A stretch of 64,000 nucleotides of DNA from JBBSEZ01 sp038239195. Lineage in GTDB: Bacteria; Planctomycetota; Planctomycetia; Gemmatales; Gemmataceae. Positions 17,949-26,645 of this stretch are shown one piece after another. A model generated the notes under the pieces. That model did not search any database. It was not told the origin of the DNA and was given only the letters and a program-made list of their open reading frames with translations. Every line of letters begins with the position of its first letter. Positions within the stretch are counted from its first letter, which is position 1. The stretch lies in contig JBBSEZ010000003.1 of NCBI GenBank assembly GCA_038239195.1, forward strand, positions 1 to 64,000, in the 5' to 3' direction. Position numbers and translations under genes: made by a program.

Positions 17949-19463
17949 ATGACGCATCGAGTTTCTGGCTGCGGGCTGGTGCTCCTGCTGGCTGTCCTCC
18001 CCACAGGGAGGGCGAGCGAACCGCCTCGCCAGGCCAGCGACGTCTGGGAGGTGGCGCACCTCGACGGCGCGCGCATCGGCTTCGCTCACACCACCGTCGA
18101 GGCGCGCGAGATCGGCGGGGCGAAGTTGCTGCGTGCGACCTGGGAGCTGGACCTGACGCTGCGGCGAAACCGTGCCGTGCTGCGGCTGCGCATGGAGCAG
18201 GGGACGGACGAGACGGCGGAGGGCAAGGTCGTCGGGGTGTTCATGCGGCAGTTCCACGCGGGCGGGCGATCGCTCGTCCTCGCCGGCGCCCTCGACGGGG
18301 ATCGCCTTCACGTCAAGATCGACAACGGCCGCATCGAGCGCCGCCTGCGCTGGAGCAACGACGTGGTCGGCCTCGACCAGCAGGAACGCTTCTTCGCCAA
18401 GCGCAAGCCCAAGGCGGGGGACCGCCTCACGTTCGTCCGCTACGAGCCGACGCTGAATGCGCTCGTCACCGTGCGCGCGCACGTCAAGGAACGCGAAATG
18501 ATCGACGTGTTGGGCGCGAGGAAGTCGCTGCTGCGCGTGGACTTGGTTCCCGACAAGATCGAGGTGCCCGGCCACAGCGTCGTCCCGCCCCGGGCGGTCT
18601 GGTGGCTCGATGCGGATTACGTCCCAGTTCGGCGCCAGATCGAACTGGAGGGGCTCGGCTCGGTGGTGCTTACGCGCACCACACGAGGCGCGGCGCGGGC
18701 CCCGGTGGCGGCAGGCGGCCCTCGCATCGACGTCGGCCTCACCAACCTGGTCCCCCTCGATCGCGCTCTCCCGCAGGGACGTGCCACGCGCTCGGCGACG
18801 TATCGAATCGCGCTGCGCGGAGACGCCGATCCGGGCACGGCATTCGTCCGCGACGGGCACCAGGAGGTGCGCAACCTGAAGGGCAATTCGTTCGAGCTGG
18901 TCGTGCATCCGGTGCGGCCCGGAGAGGTCAGCACGGCTAAGGCGCCGGCGGAGTTTCTGGGCTCGTCTCACTACGTGAACAGCGCCGACGCTCAGGTGAA
19001 GGTGCTGGCGCGGCGCGCGGTTGGCACCGAGAAGGACGCCTGGAAGAAGGCGCTGCGCATCGAGCGCCACGTCAAGGGGGCGATGCGGATCGACAACGGG
19101 GCGGCGATGATGCCGGCCGGACGGGTGGCGCGCGAGTTGCGCGGCGATTGCCGGAACTTTGCGCTGTTGACGGCGGCCATGTGCCGGGCCGAAGGCGTCC
19201 CCTCTCGCGTGGTCGTGGGCCTGGTGTACGTGGAGCGCGGCGGCAAGCCGTACCTGGGCTTCCACGCGTGGGCGGAAGTGTGGGTGGACGGCCGCTGGCT
19301 GGGCGTGGACGCGATGTTCGCACAGGGCGGAGTCGGCGCCGGGCACGTTAAGATCGCCGACCACAGTTGGGACGCGACGGCCTCGCTAACGCCGCTGCTG
19401 CCCGTGGCCCGGGTGTTGGGGAAGATGCGCGTCGAGGTCTTGCGCGTCGGGAGGGAAGAATGA
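17949..19463 (+). CDS. Secreted transglutaminase-like protein
   Basis: This 504-residue protein begins with a signal peptide (LVLLLAVLPTGRASE at about 10-24) and ends with a transglutaminase-like domain at about 340-470. The papain-like triad is visible as Cys in RGDCRNFALLTAAMCRAEG, His in LGFHAWAEVWVDGRW and Asp in LGVDAMF. The first 300 residues form a beta-rich domain of unknown role (segments such as VWWLDADYVPVRRQIELEG). Such proteins act outside the cytoplasmic membrane as peptidases, amidases or cross-linkers. The ATG at 17949 follows a good ribosome site. Two other transglutaminase-fold proteins are in the window (36322-37611 and 50288-51109). Confidence 0.85.
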   Translation: MTHRVSGCGLVLLLAVLPTGRASEPPRQASDVWEVAHLDGARIGFAHTTVEAREIGGAKLLRATWELDLTLRRNRAVLRLRMEQGTDETAEGKVVGVFMRQFHAGGRSLVLAGALDGDRLHVKIDNGRIERRLRWSNDVVGLDQQERFFAKRKPKAGDRLTFVRYEPTLNALVTVRAHVKEREMIDVLGARKSLLRVDLVPDKIEVPGHSVVPPRAVWWLDADYVPVRRQIELEGLGSVVLTRTTRGAARAPVAAGGPRIDVGLTNLVPLDRALPQGRATRSATYRIALRGDADPGTAFVRDGHQEVRNLKGNSFELVVHPVRPGEVSTAKAPAEFLGSSHYVNSADAQVKVLARRAVGTEKDAWKKALRIERHVKGAMRIDNGAAMMPAGRVARELRGDCRNFALLTAAMCRAEGVPSRVVVGLVYVERGGKPYLGFHAWAEVWVDGRWLGVDAMFAQGGVGAGHVKIADHSWDATASLTPLLPVARVLGKMRVEVLRVGREE

Positions 19464-19765
19464 GAGCGCTGGGAGGTCTGACCAGCCGCGATGGGGAATC
19501 GATGAAGTCGGGAAAACAGGGCGCAATTCGATAGCTTCAAAAGCCCGTGCCGTCTATACTACGGTCGAATGTGAGGGGCCGTCGCCGGGGGGCGGCGCAA
19601 CGGTGCGCTGACGGCACGTTCTGGCGAGGGCAACTCGCTCGGCCAGGCTGCGGAAAGAAAACGGTAGGCGCACGAAGCGGCAGACCGCATGATAAGAGGG
19701 CCTACCGCCGTGGGGCTCGCGCCGAGAGCGCAGGGCCGGAATCGGATTGCAACTGAGGGTCCTCG
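19464..19765 (+). other. Structured GC-rich leader upstream of the SF1-like ATPase gene
   Basis: No protein gene is seen. A -10-like TATACT lies near 19553. Downstream, several stems follow each other: GCCGTC (19578-19583) with GACGGC (19610-19615); GCGAG (19624-19628) with CTCGC (19634-19638) nested in CTGG/CCAG; and CGGTAGGC (19662-19669) with GCCTACCG (19700-19707). The series resembles a folded leader or small RNA, but I match it to no known riboswitch or RNA class. Confidence 0.4.
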
Positions 19766-22700
19766 ATGAATCAACGGGAACGGCAAGCCCCTGACGGTGG
19801 GGCGTCCACGACCTCTTGCGCGGGGGCCGGCCGGCCCGTTGTCTCGCCTCCCTCGGGGCCTGTGGGGGCTAGCTCTCTGCTCGAAGAGTGGTATCGGCAC
19901 GCCTCCGCCTCAGAGCGCCAGGAGGTGCTCGGCCTCGCCGGCCTTCAGGGGGTCGTGTACGCGCACCAACTCAGGGCCTCGGGGACTGTTGGGGGGACCG
20001 CTCCTGCTTCGGTCGCTCCGTTGGTGGCTCGAGGGCCGCTGCTGCCCTCCTTGCTTGCCGGTTCTCTCAAGGGCCTCGAACCGTCCCCGCTGCCTTCTTT
20101 CGATGCAACCTCCTTCGCCGATCCCCAACTCGACGACGCCCAGCGCCTGGCCGTCCTCCAGGCGATCCACGTGCCCGACGTCTGCCTGATCCAGGGCTAC
20201 CCGGGCACGGGCAAGTCGCGCGTGGTGGCCGAGTTGCTGCACCAGGCCGCCCGCCGCGGCGAGCGCGTGCTGTTCGTCGCCCCCTCCCCCGCCGCCCTGG
20301 ACCGCCCCCTGGAGCGCCTGGCGCGCTCCGAACTGGCGCCCGTGCGCTGCCTGGCCGCCGGCGAGGCGCTGGAGGGCCTGCCGGAAAGCGTGCGCCGCCT
20401 GACGCTCGTGGAGCGCGTGCGCCACTTTCGGGAAGCGACGCTGCCCGCCGCCCGCCAGGCGGCCCGGGCCGCGCGCGAGGCGTGCGAGGCCAGCCGGCGC
20501 CAGGAGGCGGTCTGGCCGCGCTTCGAGGCCCTTCTTGCCCAGCAAGCCCGTCTCGACGAACAGGCCAGGGCGCTCGACCAACAGCGCGCCTCGCTCTCGA
20601 ATGCTGTCGAGGCCGAACTGAGCGGCGCTGCAACGAACACGGCTGGGACCGCCGTGCCGATCGGCCTCACGTCGATTCAGGCGCGCTGGGCCGAGTACAT
20701 GCGGCAACGCGACGAAGCGGTGGCGCGCCTCGATGCTGGCGCGGCGGAGAGCAAGGCCGAGACCGAGAAGGTACGGGCCGGGCAGACAGCGGCCGAGGCC
20801 GAGCGCGGCCAGTTGCGCCTGCTCGTGGAGGCCCGGCAGGCCCGGCGCTGGTGGGCGCCGGTGTGGTGGCGGGCCATGTTCCAGGCCGACCTGCTGTCCC
20901 GCTGCGAGCAAGCGGAGCGGCGCTGCCAGGAACTCGAACAGAAACGCGGCGGCCTCGCACGCGCGGAGGAGGAGCGGCAGTCCCGGCGAACCGCTCTCGA
21001 CGTCCGCGCGGCCGAAGAGCGCCAGCGCCTTTGCGCGGAGGAAGTGGCCCGGCGCCAGGCGGAGCTCGAGGCCCAGGCAAAGGCCGGCCAGGACGAGCAG
21101 GCCCGGGCCGAGGCGAACTGGCAAATCGCCTGTCGCGAACTTGGCCCCGACACGCCTGCCCCCGAACGAACGAGGGAGGCCCTCGAGAGAGCGCGCGCCG
21201 CCTGGGCCGCCCGGCTCGAGCGCGACGAACGGCAGGCAACCTTCGCGGCGCAGTGGGCCGAGGTCGTCGAGCAGGCGCTGCCGACGCTGTCCCAGCGCTT
21301 GCTGGCCGGCGCCGCCGTGGTTGCCGCTCCGGTCAGCGTCGGGTGCGAGGCCCCGTTCCCGGTCCCGGCCTCCCTCAGCGGACAGAGCAACGGGTCGGGG
21401 CCGGCGTTCGATTTGCTCGTGTTGGAGGAGGCCCACCTCGTCCCCGAGAGTGACCTGCTGGCCCTGTCGCGCCGCGCCCGCCGCTGGGTGTTGGTGGGCG
21501 AACCGGTCGGCGAGGGCCTTCTCTGCCAGGACGAAGCGCCTCCCGCGCCGCCCCCCCTGCCCGTCGGCAGGGGGGGCGCCCCCCAGAAGGGCCCTCGCCG
21601 GGGAGCGCCCACCAACCCGATGCGCCCCGCCGCGCCACGGCCCGGCGCGTTCCGGCGCCTGTGGTCGCTGCTGCACGCCGACCCGCGCCGCCTGCCGTCG
21701 GGCTGGGCGCAGCGCGATGGGCGGCTGGTCTGCCGGTTGCGACCGATCCGCCCCGAGGAGCAGTCGTGGGTCGAGGTCGAGCACCTCGCCGACCGGCCCG
21801 ACATCGAGTTGCGCATCGTCGCCGCGCCGCGCCTGGAGCCGCACCTGGCCGAGGTGCTCTTTCCTGCGGAGATGCCGCTCCCCGAGGCCAAGGACTACAT
21901 CTATCGCGAATTGCAAGCGCTGACCGTGCAGGCCCTCGGCGCCGGACTGCGCTGGCTGGATCGACCGGGCAAAGTCGTTCTCGATCTCTCGGGGCCAGGC
22001 GGTTCGGGGACGGAGGGGGCGGTGGTGGTGGCCCTCGAAGAAGGCGTGCGCGAACTGGTTGCCCCGGTGCCCTGTTCGGCGGGACAGCCGGAAGGAGGGG
22101 CGTCGCGCTGGCACACGTGCTGCCTGGAGTTCGACCGCGAGGCAGGCTGGGGCCGAGAACGGGCGGAGCGCTGGGCCGAGGAACGGCTGCACCTGCGCGA
22201 CCTGGGCCGGACGGCGGCCCTGGCGGTGCCGTACCGCAGCCGAGGTGGCCTGGCGAGTTTCCTGGCCGATCTCCTCTACGCCGGGGCGTGTCACCCGCAC
22301 GCGCAGGACGGGGGCTGGCCCGGCGCGGTGGAGCTCGTGCCGGTCCCCTTGTTGGGGGGCGAGCCGGAAGGGCGGCGACCGAGCGAGCGCGAGGCACGCT
22401 GGGGCGGGGGCGGGACGGCGACGGCCCCGCGCTTGCGTGCCCCCCGCGGGGGGGCGGGGCTCGAGATCGATCTGGCCGACGCGCCTCGTGCGGGGGCGAT
22501 TCCGCCAGACGTGCGTGCGGCGCTGCCGGCTCAGGGCCTCGTCAATTACGCCGAGGCGCAGGCCGTGGTGCAGGCGCTGGTGGCGCTGCTCGACGATCGG
22601 GGGCTGCAAGCGGCGAGCGCCGAGTGGGAAAAGCAAGGCGGAGGGCCGAGCGTGGCCGTGATGGCGCTCTACCCGGCGCAGGTGGAACTGATCCGGGCGC

Positions 22701-23068
22701 TGGTGCGACGCGCGCCCGAACTGGCGCTCGCGAAGGCGTCGGTTGAAGTGGGCCTGCCATCGACGTTCCGGCAGCGCGAGTGCCTGGTGGCGCTGGTGAG
22801 CCTGACGCGCAGCCACACGCATCGGGCAGTGACGTACGGCGCGGCGCCGCAAGACCTGGTGCAAGCGCTGACGAGGCCGGCGGTGCGACTGGTCCTGTTC
22901 GGCGACCTGGGCACGCTGGCCCGGCGAAGCCAGTGGCAAGCCCCGCTGGACCACCTGGACGACGCGGCGAGCCGGCGCGAGCAGGCCTTGTTGGCCGAGC
23001 TCGTCAACTACGTGCAGGGCCACGGTTCGCACCCTGCGGCCTTTCGACTGCGGGAAGGCAGCGTATGA
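19766..23068 (+). CDS. SF1 (Upf1/DNA2-like) helicase-type ATPase with long coiled-coil insertion
   Basis: This 1100-residue protein has the split motifs of a superfamily 1B helicase. QLDDAQRLAVLQAI (Q-like motif) precedes Walker A GYPGTGKS at about 144-151. Walker B is LLVLEEAHLV at about 550-560, with EEAH in place of the common DEA(S/H). A motif III-like WVLVGEP follows. The C-terminal lobe carries PSTFRQRECLVALVSLTRS (motif V, about 995-1012) and ALTRPAVRLVLFGD (motif VI, about 1033-1046). Between motif Ia and Walker B, residues about 225-495 are a long Arg/Glu/Ala/Gln coiled coil. A Pro/Gly-rich stretch at about 592-620 is encoded by a palindrome. Its stop overlaps the next start in ATGA. 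Substrate and role are unknown. Confidence 0.75.
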   Translation: MNQRERQAPDGGASTTSCAGAGRPVVSPPSGPVGASSLLEEWYRHASASERQEVLGLAGLQGVVYAHQLRASGTVGGTAPASVAPLVARGPLLPSLLAGSLKGLEPSPLPSFDATSFADPQLDDAQRLAVLQAIHVPDVCLIQGYPGTGKSRVVAELLHQAARRGERVLFVAPSPAALDRPLERLARSELAPVRCLAAGEALEGLPESVRRLTLVERVRHFREATLPAARQAARAAREACEASRRQEAVWPRFEALLAQQARLDEQARALDQQRASLSNAVEAELSGAATNTAGTAVPIGLTSIQARWAEYMRQRDEAVARLDAGAAESKAETEKVRAGQTAAEAERGQLRLLVEARQARRWWAPVWWRAMFQADLLSRCEQAERRCQELEQKRGGLARAEEERQSRRTALDVRAAEERQRLCAEEVARRQAELEAQAKAGQDEQARAEANWQIACRELGPDTPAPERTREALERARAAWAARLERDERQATFAAQWAEVVEQALPTLSQRLLAGAAVVAAPVSVGCEAPFPVPASLSGQSNGSGPAFDLLVLEEAHLVPESDLLALSRRARRWVLVGEPVGEGLLCQDEAPPAPPPLPVGRGGAPQKGPRRGAPTNPMRPAAPRPGAFRRLWSLLHADPRRLPSGWAQRDGRLVCRLRPIRPEEQSWVEVEHLADRPDIELRIVAAPRLEPHLAEVLFPAEMPLPEAKDYIYRELQALTVQALGAGLRWLDRPGKVVLDLSGPGGSGTEGAVVVALEEGVRELVAPVPCSAGQPEGGASRWHTCCLEFDREAGWGRERAERWAEERLHLRDLGRTAALAVPYRSRGGLASFLADLLYAGACHPHAQDGGWPGAVELVPVPLLGGEPEGRRPSEREARWGGGGTATAPRLRAPRGGAGLEIDLADAPRAGAIPPDVRAALPAQGLVNYAEAQAVVQALVALLDDRGLQAASAEWEKQGGGPSVAVMALYPAQVELIRALVRRAPELALAKASVEVGLPSTFRQRECLVALVSLTRSHTHRAVTYGAAPQDLVQALTRPAVRLVLFGDLGTLARRSQWQAPLDHLDDAASRREQALLAELVNYVQGHGSHPAAFRLREGSV

Positions 23069-24084
23069 GTGCTGCCCCTTCTGGGGCCTCCCCCTTGAAC
23101 GCACCTGCGATCTTGCCGCCCGGACGGGCCCTGCTCGGCTGGTGGCGCGAGTTGGCCCCCCTCCAGCCGCATCGCCTCTGGTTCGCGCACCTGGCCCTCC
23201 ACCGCGTCGAGGCCCTGGTCGAACTGGCCCGCCCCCAGCCGCTCGACGCCTTCGACCTGGCGATCCTGCGCGCCCTCTCCTTGCCCTCGCCCGCCGGCGC
23301 GTCCCCCCTGGCGAGCCTCCATCTCGAGCGCGGACTGCTCGCCTCGATGCTTCGCGCCCTGGCCGGGCGCGGCCTCGTGCGCCTCGAAGGGCCCGGTTTG
23401 GCGGAATTGACCGACGACGGGCGACAGGCCCTGGCCGCGGGCGGCGCCGTGCTCCGCCACAACGAGCGGCGCACCTTCCACTTCGCGGACGGCGCCCCGC
23501 CCTGCTATCTGCCCTTGCTGCGTCCGGGGGCCCCCCTGGTGCCGCCCGAGGGTTGGCACTTCGACGTGGCGCTCTTGCAGGGCTGTCTGGAGCAGGGAGA
23601 GGCTTGGAAGCGGCGGCGCCACTTCCCGCGCGAGGTGGCGCGGGTAGTCGGGGTGGCGCCGGGGCCGGCGGACTGGCGCGAGGTGATCGTCGATCGCGCC
23701 GAGCAGATGTTGCTGGCGCTCGTGGAGACGTCGGGGGGCCTGCTGGGCTTTGCGGTTCAGCCGGAGACGTGGGTGCTCCAGCGCGAGGCGCCGGTGCTGG
23801 CGCTCACCGAAGGCTGGGCGGAGGTGCTCCACGACGTGGTGCGCGAGCCGACGCCGGAGGACTGGCGCCAGGCGTGGCAGGAGTGGGGCCAGCAGCACAG
23901 CGTGCCGGGCCTCGACTCCGCCGAGGTCGAGCTGCGCGGCCATCGGTTGGTGGTGCGGGCGCCGGGGCCTTTGCTCGCCCATCTGCGGGCGGCGCGCGCC
24001 GAGGCGATCAAGGGCGAGGCCTGGCTGCTGGCGGGCGGGGGGCGGGGGCGGGCGGCGGCGGCGGTCGAGGTGGTCGAGCCGTAG
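23065..24084 (+). CDS. Winged-helix-like partner of the SF1-type ATPase
   Basis: This 339-residue protein starts inside the stop of the ATPase gene (ATGA overlap), so the two are translationally coupled and probably act together. No signal peptide or membrane helix is seen. Residues about 75-135 look like a winged helix: HLERGLLASMLRALAGRGLV, then LAELTDDGRQALAAG, the register seen in MarR/PadR-type domains. The rest includes FPREVARVVGVAPGPADWRE and a C-terminal segment LRAARAEAIKGEAWLLAG. I do not recognise a named family. A DNA- or RNA-binding adaptor for the helicase is an inference from context only. Confidence 0.65.
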   Translation: MSAAPSGASPLNAPAILPPGRALLGWWRELAPLQPHRLWFAHLALHRVEALVELARPQPLDAFDLAILRALSLPSPAGASPLASLHLERGLLASMLRALAGRGLVRLEGPGLAELTDDGRQALAAGGAVLRHNERRTFHFADGAPPCYLPLLRPGAPLVPPEGWHFDVALLQGCLEQGEAWKRRRHFPREVARVVGVAPGPADWREVIVDRAEQMLLALVETSGGLLGFAVQPETWVLQREAPVLALTEGWAEVLHDVVREPTPEDWRQAWQEWGQQHSVPGLDSAEVELRGHRLVVRAPGPLLAHLRAARAEAIKGEAWLLAGGGRGRAAAAVEVVEP

Positions 24085-24088
24085 GCAT

Positions 24089-24114
24089 CCGGTTAGCGAC
24101 GCTTCGAAGAAGCG
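24089..24114. repeat. Dispersed palindrome family B, copy 2 (half element)
   Basis: These 26 bp, just after the stop at 24084, match the reverse complement of 3311-3336 at 25 of 26 positions (core GGTTAGCGACGCTTCG). They form a short hairpin CGCTTC/GAAGCG (24100-24114) but lack the second GGTTAGC arm of copy 1. It may aid termination of the ATPase operon. Confidence 0.75.
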
Positions 24115-24225
24115 TTGCCCCACGCCGTTGCCGCGCCTCTCGTCGCGGAGTAGCATGCGCCTATTCGCGCCGCCGGAGCGGGGGCGGGGGCCTTCCGTCC
24201 GGGCGCTTGCTCTCCGAGGTACACC

Positions 24226-25206
24226 ATGAAGAAATGGCTGATGCTGGCCGTGGCCGGGGCCCTGTTGCTCGCGGTCGCCGTTCCCTGTGTGGCGCTCCAG
24301 AAGGAGAAGCCGCCCGCGGCGTTTGTCGATGCGAAAAGCGCGGGCCCCGACTTCGCCGTGCAGGGCGAGTACGTCGGCGAGATCGAGAGCAAGAAACTGG
24401 GCGCCCAGGTGGTGGCCCTGGGCGGCGGGAAGTTCGACGTCTACTTCCTCGCGGGCGGGCTGCCAGGCGCCGGCTGGGACGGGCAGGCCAGGAGCAAGGC
24501 CACTGCCCAGACGAAGGAAGGCAAGACGACGGTCCTCAGCGCCAACTGGGTGGGCGGGATCGAGAAGGGCTCGCTCCTCGGCACGAACAAGGGCAAGGCG
24601 TTCAAGCTCGAGCGCGTCGTGCGCGCCAGCCCGACCGTCGGCCTGGCGCCGCCGAACGACGCCGTCGTGCTGTTCGACGGCAAGAACGTCAAGGAGTGGA
24701 ACGGCGGGAAGCTGGTCGAGGGCAACCTGCTCAACAACGGCATCACCAGCAAGAAGCCGTTCCAGAGCTTCAAGGCCCACCTCGAGTTCCGGCTGCCTTT
24801 CATGCCGACGAAGCGAGGCCAGCAGCGGGCCAACAGCGGCGTCTACGTGCAGAACCGCTGGGAGATCCAGGTGCTCGACAGCTTTGGCCTCAAGGGCGCG
24901 AACAACGAGTGCGCCGGCCTCTACACGCAGTACGCGCCCAAGGTCAACACGTGTCTGCCCCCGCTGACCTGGCAGACGTACGACGTCGAGTTCACCGCCG
25001 CCAAGTTCGACTCCGACGGCAAGAAGACCGCCGACGCCGTGCTGACGCTGCGCCACAACGGCGTCGTGGTCCACGACAAGCAGAAGCTCGACAAGGGCCC
25101 GACCGGCGGCGGCCAGGCCGAGAGCGCCAAGCCGGGGCCGTTCCAACTCCAGAACCACGGCGACCCGGTGTACTACCGCAACATCTGGGTCGTCGAGACG
25201 AAGTGA
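24226..25206 (+). CDS. Secreted DUF1080 (3-keto-disaccharide hydrolase-like) protein
   Basis: This 326-residue protein has a signal peptide at about 1-24 (MLAVAGALLLAVAVPCVAL) and a DUF1080 jelly-roll domain at about 140-325, starting AVVLFDGKNVKEWNGG. Family landmarks are AHLEFRLPFMPTKRGQQ, NSGVYVQNRWEIQVLDSFG and the terminal YYRNIWVVE. DUF1080 proteins of planctomycetes are beta-sandwich exoproteins; some act on 3-keto glycosides, most are uncharacterised. A short N-terminal region (25-135) precedes the domain. It is a single gene, followed by a long inverted repeat. Confidence 0.85.
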   Translation: MKKWLMLAVAGALLLAVAVPCVALQKEKPPAAFVDAKSAGPDFAVQGEYVGEIESKKLGAQVVALGGGKFDVYFLAGGLPGAGWDGQARSKATAQTKEGKTTVLSANWVGGIEKGSLLGTNKGKAFKLERVVRASPTVGLAPPNDAVVLFDGKNVKEWNGGKLVEGNLLNNGITSKKPFQSFKAHLEFRLPFMPTKRGQQRANSGVYVQNRWEIQVLDSFGLKGANNECAGLYTQYAPKVNTCLPPLTWQTYDVEFTAAKFDSDGKKTADAVLTLRHNGVVVHDKQKLDKGPTGGGQAESAKPGPFQLQNHGDPVYYRNIWVVETK

Positions 25207-25210
25207 GAAG

Positions 25211-25340
25211 AGAATTAGCCACCGATGAACACAGATGAACACGGATAAGACAGAAAAGGAAAGAGGAGAGTGGGCGTCGGGCTTCTCGGCCCTCTCTCTG
25301 CTTTTCTTCCATCCGTGTTCATCGGTGGCTAATTCCTCTT
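25211..25340. repeat. Long inverted repeat containing the GATGAACAC dispersed motif
   Basis: AATTAGCCACCGATGAACAC (25213-25232) has an exact reverse complement at 25315-25334, with shorter matches on both sides (a second GATGAACACGGAT ends at 25246, ATCCGTGTTC starts at 25311). Sequence of the type GCCACNGATGAACACNGATGAACAC is, to my knowledge, a widely scattered intergenic motif in planctomycetes and other bacteria. It lies between the DUF1080 and MDR genes and can form a long stem. Confidence 0.8.
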
Positions 25341-25375
25341 CTGCTGGTTCGAGGTTTTTGTGCCGGGAGACAGTG

Positions 25376-26386
25376 ATGAAGGTCTACGAGGTGCGGGACG
25401 GGTTCGGGCTGGAGGCGTTGCACCTGGCGGAGCGAGTCGATCCGGTGCCGGGGGCGCACGAGGTGCTGATCGAGATGCGCGCCGTCTCGCTCAACTATCG
25501 CGACCTCCTGGTGGTCAAGGGGCTGTACAACCCCAAGATGCCGTTGCCGCGCATCCCCGTGTCCGACGGGGTGGGCGTGGTCGCGGCGGTCGGGCCGGGG
25601 GCGACGCGCGTCAAGGTGGGGCAGCGCGTGGCGGGGTGCTTCATGCCGGGCTGGCTCGACGGGGAAATCAGCGACGCCAAGGCGCGGACGTCGCTGGGCG
25701 GGCCTGTCGATGGGCTGCTGGCGGAGCGGGCCGTTCTGCACGAGGACGCGGTGGTAACGGTGCCGGAGCACCTCAGCGACGAGGAGGCCGCGACGCTGCC
25801 CTGTGCCGCCGTGACGGCCTGGAACGGGCTGGTCGCCACGGGGGGCGTCAAGCCGGGCGATACGGTCCTGGTCCAAGGGACCGGGGGGGTGTCGCTGTTC
25901 GCGCTTCAGTTCGCCCGCCTGGCCGGGGCGCGCGTGTTCGCCATGTCGGGCCACGACGAGAAGCTGCAGCGGGCCCTCGCCCTCGGCGCGGAGGACGGCG
26001 TCAACTACAAGAGCGTGCCCGAGTGGGGCGAGCGCATCCGCCAGCTCAGCGGCGGGGGCGGGGTCGATCACGTCGTCGAGGTAGGCGGGGCCGGCACCCT
26101 GGCCCAGTCGCTCCGCGCGGTGCGCATGGGCGGGCACCTGGCCCTGATTGGCGTGCTCAGCGGGCAAGGACAGTTCAACCCGCTGCCAATCCTGATGAAG
26201 AACGTCCGCGTCCAGGGCATCTACGTCGGCTCGCGGGCCATGTTCGAGTCCATGAACCGGGCCATCGGGCTACATCGGTTCCGACCCGTGGTGGATCGGG
26301 TCTTTCCCTTCGCCGAGGCGCCTGCCGCCTTCCGACACCTGGAGAGCGGCGCTCACTTCGGCAAGGTTGTCATTCGGGTCGGATAA
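25376..26386 (+). CDS. MDR-family NAD(P)-dependent alcohol dehydrogenase/quinone oxidoreductase
   Basis: This 336-residue protein is a medium-chain dehydrogenase/reductase. The GroES-like domain (about 1-130) includes SLNYRDLLVVKG and DGVGVVAAVGPG; the nucleotide-binding Rossmann domain follows with VLVQGTGGVSLFALQFARLAG at about 160-180. The Cys and His ligands for catalytic and structural zinc are missing, which places it with zinc-independent quinone-reductase-like members. GGGAGA precedes the ATG at 25376. The substrate is not known. A T-tailed hairpin follows the stop. Confidence 0.88.
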   Translation: MKVYEVRDGFGLEALHLAERVDPVPGAHEVLIEMRAVSLNYRDLLVVKGLYNPKMPLPRIPVSDGVGVVAAVGPGATRVKVGQRVAGCFMPGWLDGEISDAKARTSLGGPVDGLLAERAVLHEDAVVTVPEHLSDEEAATLPCAAVTAWNGLVATGGVKPGDTVLVQGTGGVSLFALQFARLAGARVFAMSGHDEKLQRALALGAEDGVNYKSVPEWGERIRQLSGGGGVDHVVEVGGAGTLAQSLRAVRMGGHLALIGVLSGQGQFNPLPILMKNVRVQGIYVGSRAMFESMNRAIGLHRFRPVVDRVFPFAEAPAAFRHLESGAHFGKVVIRVG

Positions 26387-26492
26387 GCGAGCGATCAAGG
26401 CGGGATGAAAAAAAATGCAAGAGGGCACTTGTCGGCCTGAGAGAACCTGATAGAAAGAATGCAGAGCAAGGCAAGCTTGCTCACCCCACTGA

Positions 26493-26570
26493 TGGGGCGA
26501 GAGATACGTGGGAACCTGAAACTGACTGGGCGACGGTTTTAGGTTCTGCTTCTCTCGCCCCACTTTTTTT
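26493..26570 (+). terminator. Rho-independent-like terminator
   Basis: The stem TGGGGCGAGAGA (26493-26504) pairs with TCTCTCGCCCCA (26551-26562), with an inner stem AACCTGAAAC/GTTTTAGGTT, and is followed by a run of T (26564-26570). It is placed to end the MDR transcript before truD. A smaller hairpin GAGCAAG/CTTGCTC precedes it at 26464-26482. Confidence 0.7.
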
Positions 26571-26645
26571 CCCCTCCCCTTTCTCACCCCTATCCTTTCA
26601 TAAGAGACCGCCGTTCGCGGTTGTTCTCGCGTTTGCGGTGCCTCC

